Shown: positions 17,940 through 26,059 of the stretch, piece after piece | Layout: each line of letters starts with the position of its first letter | Position numbering within the stretch: position 1 is the stretch's first letter | Source of the DNA: Paracoccaceae bacterium | GTDB lineage: Bacteria; Pseudomonadota; Alphaproteobacteria; Rhodobacterales; Rhodobacteraceae | Direction: 5' to 3' | Assembly: GCA_024742705.1 (NCBI GenBank) | Contig: JANSXZ010000003.1 | Coordinates: forward strand, 62,001-126,000 | Length of the DNA: 64,000 bases | Position numbers and translations under genes: made by a program | Notes under the pieces: generated by a model | Database searches by the model: none | Seen by the model: the letters and a program-made list of their open reading frames with translations, nothing else | What the model was told of the DNA's origin: nothing

Positions 17940-18596
17940 TCAGCTCTGAAAGAACGACATGCCCCATCTTGCATCTTCTTCGATCAACCGGCGCGACAGC
18001 GCGGCATCGCCGCGTTCCAATGCCGCCACGATTGCCTCGTGTTCGCCCAGCCAGTCCTCGGGCTTGTCCAGCGACAATATCCCCTTCGCCAGCCAGGGGC
18101 CGGTGCGCACGAACAGGTTTTCGATCAGATCCAACAGCGCATCGTTGCGCGCCCGGCTGTATATCAGCGCATGGAACCGGAAATTCGCCTCGAGAAACCG
18201 GATCGCATCCTGCTTGTGCCATGCCACGTCCATCTGCCGGGTGCGCCGGCGCAGCGTTTCGAGATCGCGCGCCGAAAGATGCGGTGTGGCGGCTTCGGCG
18301 GCGCCGCCTTCCAGAACCGCGCGGATCTGAAACAGGTTCGCCGCTTCGCCGCAGGTCAGATCGGGCACGCGGTAGGCCCGCTTCAACGCCCCGGTCAGCG
18401 CGCGTTCCAGCGCCAGCTGCTTGAGCGCCTCGCGCACCGGCATCGCGCTCATGCCGTGTTCGGCCGCGAGGGTACGGATCGAAATCGTATCGCCCGGCAA
18501 CAGCCGCCCCACCAGCAGCCGCGCGCGCAGGTCGTCGTAGACGGTCGCGCTCAGCGTGCGCGGCGGATCCGGAAATTTTTCGCTGTGGTTGTGCAT
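17940..18596 (-). CDS. GntR-family regulator, FCD type; probable regulator of the 9-24 kb regulon
   Basis: This is a 218-residue regulator with an N-terminal winged helix (residues about 16-75, core SIRTLAAEHGMSAMPVREAL) and a C-terminal FCD domain with the DxxxH-type metal/acid pocket pattern FLEANFRFHALIY. Start 18596 (MHNHSEK) was chosen because the longer in-frame extension is low-complexity and crosses the promoter region. The gene sits in the middle of four identical CTGTGATCACAG palindromes, with one on each side of it. This is the strongest evidence that it is their cognate protein and regulates itself. The effector is unknown. Confidence 0.9.
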   Translation of the reverse strand: MHNHSEKFPDPPRTLSATVYDDLRARLLVGRLLPGDTISIRTLAAEHGMSAMPVREALKQLALERALTGALKRAYRVPDLTCGEAANLFQIRAVLEGGAAEAATPHLSARDLETLRRRTRQMDVAWHKQDAIRFLEANFRFHALIYSRARNDALLDLIENLFVRTGPWLAKGILSLDKPEDWLGEHEAIVAALERGDAALSRRLIEEDARWGMSFFQS

Positions 18597-18724
18597 ACGC
18601 CCTCGTCCACCTGCCACAGGGCTACCGCAATTCCGCGCCGCTGGCCAACTTCTTGCGCAAAAAACCGTTGGGCGCCGGGCGCGTGGTGGCGCGGCGGGAC
18701 AAAACCGTTGATTCCACGAGGCAC

Positions 18725-18736
18725 CTGTGATCACAG
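18725..18736. promoter_or_regulatory. Operator CTGTGATCACAG, copy 3
   Basis: This perfect palindrome is in the 236-bp divergent gap between gntR (start 18596) and the binding-protein gene (start 18833). A TTGACA-like -35 hexamer (TTTGACAG) lies immediately after it on the plus strand, so a bound dimer would block that promoter. It can serve both directions. Confidence 0.8.
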
Positions 18737-18832
18737 TTTGACAGGACGACACCGGACCGTGCACGATCCGGGGGCAACACACCCCGGTCGGCCCGACGGT
18801 CGCCCCGGCACGGACCACAGCGGAGAGAACGG

Positions 18833-20431
18833 ATGCCCAACGACGAGTTCAACGACTATCTTTTCAAACAGTTCGTGAAGAACCGGATGTCGCGCCGGCA
18901 GTTCATCGGAACGCTCGCCGCAGCAGGCGCTTCGGCCAGCGTGATCAGCGGGCTGACGGCCGGGAAGGCCCGCGCCTCGACACCCCGATACGGCGGCCGG
19001 CTGGTGATCGGCGTCGAGGCGATGCAGGCCCAGGACACACTGGATCCCACCAAGTACTTCAGCACGTCGAACATACAGATGGGCTATGCGGTGCATGACA
19101 TGCTGGTCAACCGCGATGCCAACCTGCAGCCGATGCCCTGGCTGGCGACCTCGTGGGAACCGAACGATGACGCCTCGTCTTGGGTGTTCAACCTGCGCCA
19201 GGGCGTCACATTCCACGACGGCTCGGATTTCGGTGCCGAGGACGTGATCTATTCGATGACGCGGCAGTTCCGCGAGGGATCCGAGGCGCCGGCGAAATCC
19301 TTCATGAGCCAGATCGCCGAGATCGAGAAGATCACCGATCACCAGGTGCGGTTCAACCTAAAGGCGCCGAACGCCGATTTCCCGATGATCCTGTCGGACA
19401 CGCGCGTGCATGTGACAAAGCGCGGACTGGAGGATTTCAGCGGCACGCCCACCGGGCTGGGGCCCTTCAAGGTTGTCGAATTCACACCGGGCGTGCGCTA
19501 TACTTTCGTGCGCAACGAAAACTACTGGGCCGACGACGGCCCCTATGTGGACGATCTCGAGTTCATCGGAATCGCCGACAACACCGCGCGCATCAACGCG
19601 CTGATCGCCGGCGACATCAACGTGCTGCTGCAACTGGACCAGAAGGCGACCCGCCTGATCGAGAACAGCGGCGTGGCCTATCCGATCAACGCACCCAGCG
19701 GCGCGTTCCTGAACCTGGCGATGATGCTGGACCGCGAGCCAACCAACAACCCCGATTTCCGCATGGCCGTCAAATACGCCATCGACCGCGAAGGGATCCG
19801 CGACAATGTGCTCAAGGGTCTCGGATCGATCGGCAACGATCACCCCATCGCCCCGATCGATCCCTACTATAACGCCAATATTCCCCAGCGCGCCTACGAT
19901 CCCGACAAGGTGCGGTATCACATCAAGAAGGCCGGGCTCGAGGATGTCGGAATCGACCTCTACGGATCGGACGTGGCCGGCACCGGTGCCCTCGCCTCGG
20001 CGCAGCACCTGCAACAGAGCGCGGCCGCCGGCGGGCTGAAGTTCAACGTGATCAACCCGCCCTCCGACAGCTACTGGTCGGCGGTCTGGATTCAGAAGCC
20101 GATCGTCACCTCGGGCTGGGATCCGCGCCCGGTGCCCGACCTGATCTTTAGCATCGCGTTTTCGAACACCTCGGGATGGAACGAGACGCTGTGGGACGTG
20201 GAGCGGTTCGAGAAACTTCTGGTCGAGGCGCGGTCGGTCACCGATTTCGCCAAGCGCAAGGAAATGTACGACGAAATGCAGCTGATGCTGCACGAGGATG
20301 GCGGCCACGCAACGCTGGGCTTCCGCAACTTCGTCGATGCCGCCCGCAACGAGGTGCAGGGCATCGCGCCCCACGGCTCGGGGCCGCTGGGATTCTATCA
20401 GGCCCAGCGCACCGCCTGGATCGACGCCTGA
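18833..20431 (+). CDS. Dipeptide-type ABC transporter substrate-binding protein (family 5), Tat-exported
   Basis: This is a 532-residue extracellular solute-binding protein of family 5. The leader has a twin-arginine motif MSRRQFIGTLAAAGASAS at residues 19-36, preceded by an unusually long polar stretch, so it is probably exported folded by Tat. The mature part opens with RYGGRLVIGVEAM and has the family pattern GVTFHDGSDFGAEDVIYS. It lacks its own permease genes here, but a matching DppBC-DppDF set lies divergently at 14331-17816 and both sides have the same operator. It is the likely ligand-binding component of that importer. Confidence 0.93.
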   Translation: MPNDEFNDYLFKQFVKNRMSRRQFIGTLAAAGASASVISGLTAGKARASTPRYGGRLVIGVEAMQAQDTLDPTKYFSTSNIQMGYAVHDMLVNRDANLQPMPWLATSWEPNDDASSWVFNLRQGVTFHDGSDFGAEDVIYSMTRQFREGSEAPAKSFMSQIAEIEKITDHQVRFNLKAPNADFPMILSDTRVHVTKRGLEDFSGTPTGLGPFKVVEFTPGVRYTFVRNENYWADDGPYVDDLEFIGIADNTARINALIAGDINVLLQLDQKATRLIENSGVAYPINAPSGAFLNLAMMLDREPTNNPDFRMAVKYAIDREGIRDNVLKGLGSIGNDHPIAPIDPYYNANIPQRAYDPDKVRYHIKKAGLEDVGIDLYGSDVAGTGALASAQHLQQSAAAGGLKFNVINPPSDSYWSAVWIQKPIVTSGWDPRPVPDLIFSIAFSNTSGWNETLWDVERFEKLLVEARSVTDFAKRKEMYDEMQLMLHEDGGHATLGFRNFVDAARNEVQGIAPHGSGPLGFYQAQRTAWIDA

Positions 20432-20510
20432 CCGGGCGTCCGGCGGATCCGGCCGCGCGGCGCCTTGCGCTGTCCGGCCGGATGCCGCAGTGCCGGCGGG
20501 CGGCCGCGGC

Positions 20511-21170
20511 ATGACCGTCTACACCCTGTTCTGCGCGCCCGACACCTATGCGATGGGCGCACATGCCATACTCGAGGAAGCGGGCGCGGATTACCGGCTG
20601 CATTGGGTCGAACTGTTTACCGCCACGCCTGACCCGCTGTTTGCCGCAGCCAGCCCGCATTGCCGGACCCCGGCGTTGACCGGACCGGATGGCGCGGTGT
20701 TCGAATCCGGTGCCGTTGCGCTCTATGTGGCCGAACGGCACCCCGAGGCCGGGCTGGCGGTGCCGCCCGGCGATCCGCGCCGCGGCGCATTTCTGCAATG
20801 GCTGCATTACCTGGGCACCACCCTGCAACCCGAGGTGATGATCCAGTTTCACCCCGAGTTCTACATGGGCAGCACCGCCGACCGCGCGGCGTTGCGGGCC
20901 GCGTCGATGCGGCGGCTGCGCCGGGTCTTCGCGGTGCTGGATGCGGCTCTGGAACCGGGGCCGTATTTCCTCGGAGCGCATCCGACCGTGCCGGACTATG
21001 TTCTGGGGCTGCAAACCGTGTGGGACATGATCTTTGGCGCCGACGGAATTGCCGCCTACCCCAACATCGCCCGCCAGCGCGATGCGCTGCTGGGCCGGCC
21101 GGCGGTGGCCCGCGTTCTGGATTGCCACGCCCGCGAAAGCGCCCGGCGCCACGACGCCACGCCGGGTTGA
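20511..21170 (+). CDS. Glutathione S-transferase family protein
   Basis: This is a 219-residue protein with the two-domain GST layout. The N-terminal thioredoxin-like domain begins MTVYTLFCAPDTYAMG and has the glutathione-contact segment FESGAVALYVAERH near residue 67. The C-terminal helical domain follows with LGAHPTVPDYVLG. Some GSTs act in ring-cleavage pathways as maleylpyruvate or maleylacetoacetate isomerases, which would suit this neighbourhood. The gene follows the binding-protein gene by 79 bp and is probably under the operator at 18725. It converges with the next gene at a distance of 3 bp. Confidence 0.87.
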   Translation: MTVYTLFCAPDTYAMGAHAILEEAGADYRLHWVELFTATPDPLFAAASPHCRTPALTGPDGAVFESGAVALYVAERHPEAGLAVPPGDPRRGAFLQWLHYLGTTLQPEVMIQFHPEFYMGSTADRAALRAASMRRLRRVFAVLDAALEPGPYFLGAHPTVPDYVLGLQTVWDMIFGADGIAAYPNIARQRDALLGRPAVARVLDCHARESARRHDATPG

Positions 21171-21173
21171 TCT

Positions 21174-21824
21174 TCAGGCGCCCGGCGCGGGGCGCGGCGC
21201 GGCAAGGTGATGCAGATCGGCGTCGCTCAGACCGATGCGGTCGTTCAGGCGGATACCAAGGGCGTTGATCACCCGCGCCCAATAGGCAAAGCCGGCGACG
21301 ATCTGCACCAGATACGACACCGCCCTGTCCGACAGCCCGGCGGCGCGCAGGGCGTCGAGATCGGCGCGCGCCATCGCGTCGGGGTGCAGTGTCAGCTTCT
21401 CGGCAAAGCCGACCACGGCCAGGGCCGGTCCGGACAGCGTGGCGGCCCATGTGCCGTCGCGCAATGCCGCCAGCCAACGGTCCGCGCGGTCCGCATCGGC
21501 CAGGTGGCGCGCGAAGTTGTGCCCGTGGTTGCGCGCGGCATAATCGCAACCGCACAGGATGGCGACCCAGGTCGCCGCCAGTTCGGACAGCCAGGCCGGC
21601 AGCGGGTTGTCGGGATTGTGCAGCACTGCGCGGTAGTGATCGTCGGCCGCGCGCATCGCCGCCGGCGTGGCGGACATGGCGAGATAGAGGTTTTCAACCT
21701 GCCCGTCCGCGCCGCGCACCGCGTCATATGCCGCGCGCAGATCGCCCATGGCCTGGGACGGCGCCGTCACCGCAACCCAAGCGACATCCGTGCCGCCGGC
21801 CGGAGGCCGCGCCGCGCCGGTCAC
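21174..21824 (-). CDS. Carboxymuconolactone decarboxylase / AhpD-fold peroxidase-related protein
   Basis: This is a 216-residue all-helical protein of the CMD/AhpD-like superfamily. The conserved centre AILCGCDYAARNHGHNF (near residues 91-107) carries two cysteines separated by one residue and a histidine, close to but not the standard AhpD CxxC. Family members are peroxidase-related enzymes or lactone decarboxylases. Its start overlaps the stop of the NicX-like gene by 4 nt, so it is translationally coupled and probably works on a product of that enzyme or protects it. The exact reaction is unknown. Confidence 0.8.
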   Translation of the reverse strand: MTGAARPPAGGTDVAWVAVTAPSQAMGDLRAAYDAVRGADGQVENLYLAMSATPAAMRAADDHYRAVLHNPDNPLPAWLSELAATWVAILCGCDYAARNHGHNFARHLADADRADRWLAALRDGTWAATLSGPALAVVGFAEKLTLHPDAMARADLDALRAAGLSDRAVSYLVQIVAGFAYWARVINALGIRLNDRIGLSDADLHHLAAPRPAPGA

Positions 21825-22906
21825 AGGCCGATCGACTGGCGCACATCGGCGTTCAGTTCCGCGCGGTGTTCATCCGGCACCAGGGCCCTGATCTCGGGAC
21901 GGTCGAGGAACACGAACCGCCCCCGGTCCCAGACCATGTGATCATCGAAGTGGATCGTGGCATCCATCAGGTGAAAGGCCGCGTCGCCGGGATTGTGGCC
22001 GGCGGCATGGAAATGCGTGTAGCGAGGCGAACCGAAGGCCACCGTGCCCCAGCGTTCCACATCGCCGTAGGGATCGGTGTCGTAGAAGGTGTTGGGGTTG
22101 ATCCCGGTGTGCCACGAATTGATCTTCAACGGGTCGCCGCCAGTCAGCGCGGCGGCCCGCGCCAGCTGGTCGCGCAACCGCGCCACCAGTTCCGGCGGCC
22201 CTTCAAAGGCAACCATCCGTGACGCAGAAACCCGCGCCAGCACCGGCGCGTCCATCATCAGCACGCTGTCGTCGTAGGCGCGCGTCGACGACGAGGTGAC
22301 GAAATGGCGGATCGCCAGCTGGCCTTCCAGATCGTCGCAGAGCACCGGCGGAAAGATCATCACGGGGAACTGCCGCACGGTGAAACCGGCAACAGCCCCG
22401 TCGCGGTCGCGCCGCAACCGGCCGGTCAGATCCGTGCCACAGTCGGCGGTGATGGTGAAACGTTCGCACGAAAGGATCAGGGTCAGCAGGGCGTCGTGCA
22501 CCCGCTCCAGCGCGGCATAGCGCGCCGTGGCGAAGGGGTGGCCCAGGTGCCTGCGCGTCAGCGTGTAGGTCATCACCGCGCGCTCCTGCCCCGGTGCGGA
22601 CACGAACCGCACCTGATCGCCCAGCCGCGAAAAGAACACCGTCAGATCGGCCGCCTGCATGCCCCTGCGCACGCTGGCGGGAAAATCGGTCGCGTCCGCC
22701 ACCGGCGCTTCGGTCAGGACATCCGCGTGAAACCCCATGCCGCGCGCGATCCCGGCGACCTCTTCGCACAGACCCGGCTGAAAATACGGCGCCGGGCCGG
22801 ATTCCGCGACAAAAAGGATGCTTTGCCCCGCGCGCAGCCCCGCGCAGTTCAACAGCAGATTGCGGATCCCGGATTCAACCGCCTGATAAGAGGGTTCAGC
22901 CACCAT
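21821..22906 (-). CDS. NicX-like (M29-fold) protein, candidate ring-cleaving pyridine dioxygenase
   Basis: This is a 361-residue protein of the fold shared by M29 leucyl aminopeptidases (aminopeptidase T) and 2,5-dihydroxypyridine 5,6-dioxygenase NicX/PicD. A His-52 residues-His-x-Asp pattern is present as His266 (SWHTGINP), His319 and Asp321 (IHFDDH). From memory, NicX binds iron with His265, His318 and Asp320, the same spacing, whereas the aminopeptidases use a glutamate-rich dinuclear site. Start 22906 (MVAEPSYQAV) was chosen; the upstream extension crosses the operator at 23008. It lies in a divergent pair with a Rieske oxygenase sharing that operator. Ring cleavage is inferred; an aminopeptidase remains the alternative. 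Confidence 0.72.
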   Translation of the reverse strand: MVAEPSYQAVESGIRNLLLNCAGLRAGQSILFVAESGPAPYFQPGLCEEVAGIARGMGFHADVLTEAPVADATDFPASVRRGMQAADLTVFFSRLGDQVRFVSAPGQERAVMTYTLTRRHLGHPFATARYAALERVHDALLTLILSCERFTITADCGTDLTGRLRRDRDGAVAGFTVRQFPVMIFPPVLCDDLEGQLAIRHFVTSSSTRAYDDSVLMMDAPVLARVSASRMVAFEGPPELVARLRDQLARAAALTGGDPLKINSWHTGINPNTFYDTDPYGDVERWGTVAFGSPRYTHFHAAGHNPGDAAFHLMDATIHFDDHMVWDRGRFVFLDRPEIRALVPDEHRAELNADVRQSIGL

Positions 22907-23007
22907 TTGCCCATATCCTCGCCATTGCCCGCAATCAGCATGGCTGCGGCAGGCCACCGGGATCAAGCCCGAAGTTCGCGCTTGCCTCGGTAAGAGCGGT
23001 TGATTAG

Positions 23008-23019
23008 CTGTGATCACAG
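23008..23019. promoter_or_regulatory. Operator CTGTGATCACAG, copy 4
   Basis: This perfect palindrome sits in the divergent gap between the NicX-like gene (start 22906, minus) and the Rieske oxygenase (start 23125, plus), about 100 bp from each. It joins these two oxygenase genes to the regulon of the GntR at 17940. Confidence 0.8.
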
Positions 23020-23124
23020 TTAGACCGCCTGCGCGACGGGCGTTTCGCGGTGCCGGATCCAGGCACCGCCTGCCATATCCGCCAGCGCCGCGGGATCGAC
23101 CGTGACGGGAAAGGAGAACTGCAC

Positions 23125-24180
23125 ATGTATCTTAGAAACGCCTGGTATGTCGCCGCCTGGAATCACGAAGTGGCCGACGGGCCTCGGCAGATCAAGGTGC
23201 TGGGCGAAAAGATCGTGACCTTCCGCAACAGCCGCGGCGAACCGGTCGCGCTGGCCGATTCCTGCCCGCACCGCAAGCTGCCGCTGTCGCGCGGGCGGGT
23301 GCAGGGCGACACGATCGAATGCGGCTACCACGGCCTGACGTTCGATTGTTCGGGCGCCTGCGTGCGCGTTCCCGGCCAGGACACGATCCCCGCCCGCGCC
23401 AGCGTGCGCGCCTATCCGGTGGTTCAGCGCTATGGGATGGTGTGGATCTGGATGGGCGATCCGGCGCTGGCCGATCCCGACACGATCTTCGAGGTGGCCC
23501 ATTACGACGATCCCGCCTGGGGCATCAACCGCGGCGACGCGATGGATTTCGACTGCAATTACCTGCTGATCACCGACAATTTGCTGGACCCCAGCCACGT
23601 CGCCTGGGTGCACCAATCGTCATTCGGCAATGCCGCCTGCGAGGAAGAACCTCTGGCCGTGGACGCAAGCGACACCGGCGTCACCGTTTCGCGGTGGATG
23701 TACGACGTCGAAGTTGCGCCCTTCTATCGCAAGCTGGTGCCTTTCGAAGGCAATTGCGACCGCAAGCAGCACTATGAGGTGCGTTTCCCCTCGCATGCCT
23801 ACATCAAGGCGGTGTTCACGCCCGCCGGCACCGGCGGCGATGAAAGCAAGCTGACCGAGGGGCGGTTTTTCCAGATGGACAGCTACAACTTCATGACACC
23901 GGTGGATGAAAAGACCACCCGATACTATTGGTTCCAGGTGCGCAACGTCCGCCCCGACGACACCGAGATATCGCAATACATGAGCGCGTCGGTCGAATTC
24001 GCCTTCAACGAAGACCGCGACATCCTGGTCGAGGTGCAGAAAAACATGGATGAAACGGCGGCGACCCGGCAGGTCGACATCGCCATCGATGCCGGCCCGC
24101 TGCTGTTTCGCCGGCGGCTGGCCAAACGCATCGCGGCCGAAGGCCAGGGCGGCGCGTCAGGGAATACGCAGGTCGCCTGA
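23125..24180 (+). CDS. Rieske non-heme iron oxygenase, VanA-like
   Basis: This is a 351-residue oxygenase of the phthalate/vanillate (VanA-like) class. Rieske ligands are Cys47, His49, Cys66 and His69 (CPHR ... CGYH). The mononuclear iron site is in DNLLDPSHVAWVH with His158 and His163. The start at 23125 (MYLRNAWYVAAWNHEV) is preceded by an AAGGAGA ribosome site. Enzymes of this class O- or N-demethylate or hydroxylate small aromatics. It stands beside pcaGHC, so vanillate O-demethylation is possible. Its operator, however, ties it to the NicX-like and DMGDH-like genes, which points to an N-heteroaromatic substrate. No VanB-type reductase gene is present. Confidence 0.9.
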   Translation: MYLRNAWYVAAWNHEVADGPRQIKVLGEKIVTFRNSRGEPVALADSCPHRKLPLSRGRVQGDTIECGYHGLTFDCSGACVRVPGQDTIPARASVRAYPVVQRYGMVWIWMGDPALADPDTIFEVAHYDDPAWGINRGDAMDFDCNYLLITDNLLDPSHVAWVHQSSFGNAACEEEPLAVDASDTGVTVSRWMYDVEVAPFYRKLVPFEGNCDRKQHYEVRFPSHAYIKAVFTPAGTGGDESKLTEGRFFQMDSYNFMTPVDEKTTRYYWFQVRNVRPDDTEISQYMSASVEFAFNEDRDILVEVQKNMDETAATRQVDIAIDAGPLLFRRRLAKRIAAEGQGGASGNTQVA

Positions 24181-24199
24181 CGCGGCCCCTGATCTGGCG

Positions 24200-24219
24200 G
24201 GCCGCCGCACGGGGCGGCC
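24200..24219. terminator. Candidate bidirectional terminator
   Basis: GGCCGCC and GGCGGCC form a perfect 7-bp stem with a 6-nt loop in the 43-bp gap between the convergent Rieske gene and pcaG. There is no clear U-tract on either side, so termination is inferred from stem strength and position. Confidence 0.5.
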
Positions 24220-24223
24220 GGCG

Positions 24224-24823
24224 CTAGAGATCCAGAAACACCGTTTCGCCTTCGCCCTGAAGGCGGATGTCGAAGCGGTAGGTGCCCGCGCCCGTCGCGG
24301 TGGCCATCAGGGTCTGGACCCTCGGGCGCTGTTCGATGCGCGCCAGAAGCGGATCGGCGCTGTTGTCCTCGTCCTCGAAATAGATCCTGGTGGAGAGGCC
24401 GATGTTGATGCCCCTCGCGACGATCCAGAGTGCGATATGCGGTGCGAACACCATCCCGTCGCGGCCCGCGACGGCCCCCGGCTTGATCGTGCGCAGGATG
24501 AATTCGCCGCTGTCCTTGTCGGCGGCGAACCGGCAGAACCCCGACACCAGGGGATCGGCACCCGACTGGCCGGCAAAGCGGCCTTCCGCGTCGGCCTGCC
24601 AGCTTTCGATCATCGCGTCGCGCATGGCCCAGCCGGTTCCGTCATAGACCGAACCGGTTATGGTGATCCGGGTGCCGCGCGCGCCCGGCTCGATCGGGCT
24701 GCGGCCCAGATCCTCGGGGTAGACATCCTTCAGCCCCGCGAAACTGGGAATGCAACCGATGTGCACATAGGGCCCGGCGGTCTGGCTGGGTGTTTCGATC
24801 AGTCTGTCGCTTTGGTGAAGCAT
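24224..24823 (-). CDS. pcaG: Protocatechuate 3,4-dioxygenase, alpha subunit
   Basis: This is a 199-residue protein with the PcaG opening TPSQTAGPYVHIGC and the intradiol fold motifs MIESWQADAEGRF and FAPHIALWIVARGI. The alpha subunit lacks the iron ligands and pairs with PcaH to cleave protocatechuate to beta-carboxymuconate. It starts 4 bp after the pcaH stop. Confidence 0.96.
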   Translation of the reverse strand: MLHQSDRLIETPSQTAGPYVHIGCIPSFAGLKDVYPEDLGRSPIEPGARGTRITITGSVYDGTGWAMRDAMIESWQADAEGRFAGQSGADPLVSGFCRFAADKDSGEFILRTIKPGAVAGRDGMVFAPHIALWIVARGINIGLSTRIYFEDEDNSADPLLARIEQRPRVQTLMATATGAGTYRFDIRLQGEGETVFLDL

Positions 24824-24827
24824 GGTG

Positions 24828-25586
24828 CTAAAGCCCCTCGGGTCGGTTTTCGAACATGGTCTGGCGGCGTCCGCGCAGGACGATATCGAAGCGGTAGGCC
24901 AGGTAATCCATGCCGCGCGCGTTCTGCATGTCGAGCGGTGCGACCAGCCGGTCCAGTTGTCCGCGGTCCTTGATGGTGGCCGCGATCGGGCAAAGATCGA
25001 TCAGCGGATCGCCCTGGAAATACATCTGGCTGATCAACCGTTGCCCGAAGGCATGGCCGAAGATCGAAAAATGGATGTGCATTGGCCGCCAGTCGTTGGC
25101 GCGGTTCGGCCAGGGATAGGCGCCCGGACGGATCGTCATGAACTCGTAGTGCCCGGTTTCGTCGGTCAGCGTGCGCCCGCACCCGCCAAAGTTGGGATCG
25201 AGCGGAGCGAAATAGGTGTCCTTGATGTGGCGATAGCGCCCGCCGGCATTGGCCTGCCAGATCTCGACCAGCGTATGCGGAACGGCGCGTCCGGTTTCGT
25301 CGATCACGCGGCCGAACACACGGATGCGTTCGCCGATGGCCAGCGCGTCGCCCTGCGCGTGATTGCGGATCAGATCGTTGTCGAGCGGGCCGATGCGGTC
25401 GTGGCCAAAGCGCGGGCCGGTCTCTTCCGTCGGCGTGGCCTGCATCGACAGCAAAGGCAAACGCGGCGCGCGGGTGACCGATGTCTTGTAATCTGGATCA
25501 TACGGCCGCGGGTGCATGTCGTGGCGTCGGGGCATCAGGGCCGCGGCATCGTATTGCGGTTCGGCCGGGGCATCAGGCGGGGGCAT
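24828..25586 (-). CDS. pcaH: Protocatechuate 3,4-dioxygenase, beta subunit
   Basis: This is a 252-residue catalytic subunit. The ferric iron ligands of the family are visible: a Tyr in GGRYRHIKDTY, a Tyr in RPGAYPWPN and two His in RPMHIHF. The start at 25586 (MPPPDAPAEP) overlaps the pcaC end by 14 nt. Order pcaC-pcaH-pcaG downstream of pobA forms a compact route from 4-hydroxybenzoate through protocatechuate. pcaB and pcaD are not in the window. Confidence 0.96.
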   Translation of the reverse strand: MPPPDAPAEPQYDAAALMPRRHDMHPRPYDPDYKTSVTRAPRLPLLSMQATPTEETGPRFGHDRIGPLDNDLIRNHAQGDALAIGERIRVFGRVIDETGRAVPHTLVEIWQANAGGRYRHIKDTYFAPLDPNFGGCGRTLTDETGHYEFMTIRPGAYPWPNRANDWRPMHIHFSIFGHAFGQRLISQMYFQGDPLIDLCPIAATIKDRGQLDRLVAPLDMQNARGMDYLAYRFDIVLRGRRQTMFENRPEGL

Positions 25587-25962
25587 CTTGGTTCTCCATT
25601 TCGTCATAGGTCTGGCGGGCCAGCTTGATGGCGTGGTTGGCGCGCGGCACACCGGCATAGATGGCGACATGCTGGAACACCTCCATCACGTCGGTCTTGC
25701 TGGCGCCGGTGCGCGCGGTGGCGCGGATGTGCATGGGGATTTCATCGAAGTTCCCGGTGGCCGCCAGCAGGGCCAGCGTCAGCATCGACCGTTCGCGGCG
25801 TGAAATCGCATCGGATGCCCAGACCGTGCCCCAGGCGCCGGCGGTGATCAGCGCCTGGAACGGCGCGTCGAAATCGGTTTTGGCGGCTTCGGCGCGGTCG
25901 ACATGCGCGTCGCCCAGCACCTCGCGCCTGATCTGCATGCCCCTGTCGTGGGTGTCGGCCAT
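25573..25962 (-). CDS. pcaC: 4-carboxymuconolactone decarboxylase
   Basis: This is a 129-residue decarboxylase acting two steps after ring cleavage. The family segments RREVLGDAHVDRA at the start and MHIRATARTGASKTDVMEVFQHVAIYAGVP are complete. It is the stand-alone form, not fused to PcaD. It overlaps pcaH by 14 nt and follows pobA by 97 bp. Confidence 0.95.
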   Translation of the reverse strand: MADTHDRGMQIRREVLGDAHVDRAEAAKTDFDAPFQALITAGAWGTVWASDAISRRERSMLTLALLAATGNFDEIPMHIRATARTGASKTDVMEVFQHVAIYAGVPRANHAIKLARQTYDEMENQDAPA

Positions 25963-26059
25963 GGTTCTTGCTCCTCCGGTTGCGCTGTGGGCAGGCGGGC
26001 GCCGCCCGTGCCGCCATCATGCGCCTTGCGCCGCGCGCCGGCAACGGCGCGGGTGGCGG

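Noticed and set aside
9076-23019. CRP-type interpretation of the TGTGATCACA palindromes
   Set aside because: CRP half-sites TGTGA and TCACA are separated by six bases; here they are directly joined, which suits a GntR dimer.
23125-24180. Firm assignment as vanillate O-demethylase VanA
   Set aside because: Family and the pca neighbourhood allow it, but there is no vanB and its operator belongs to the N-heterocycle-like regulon.
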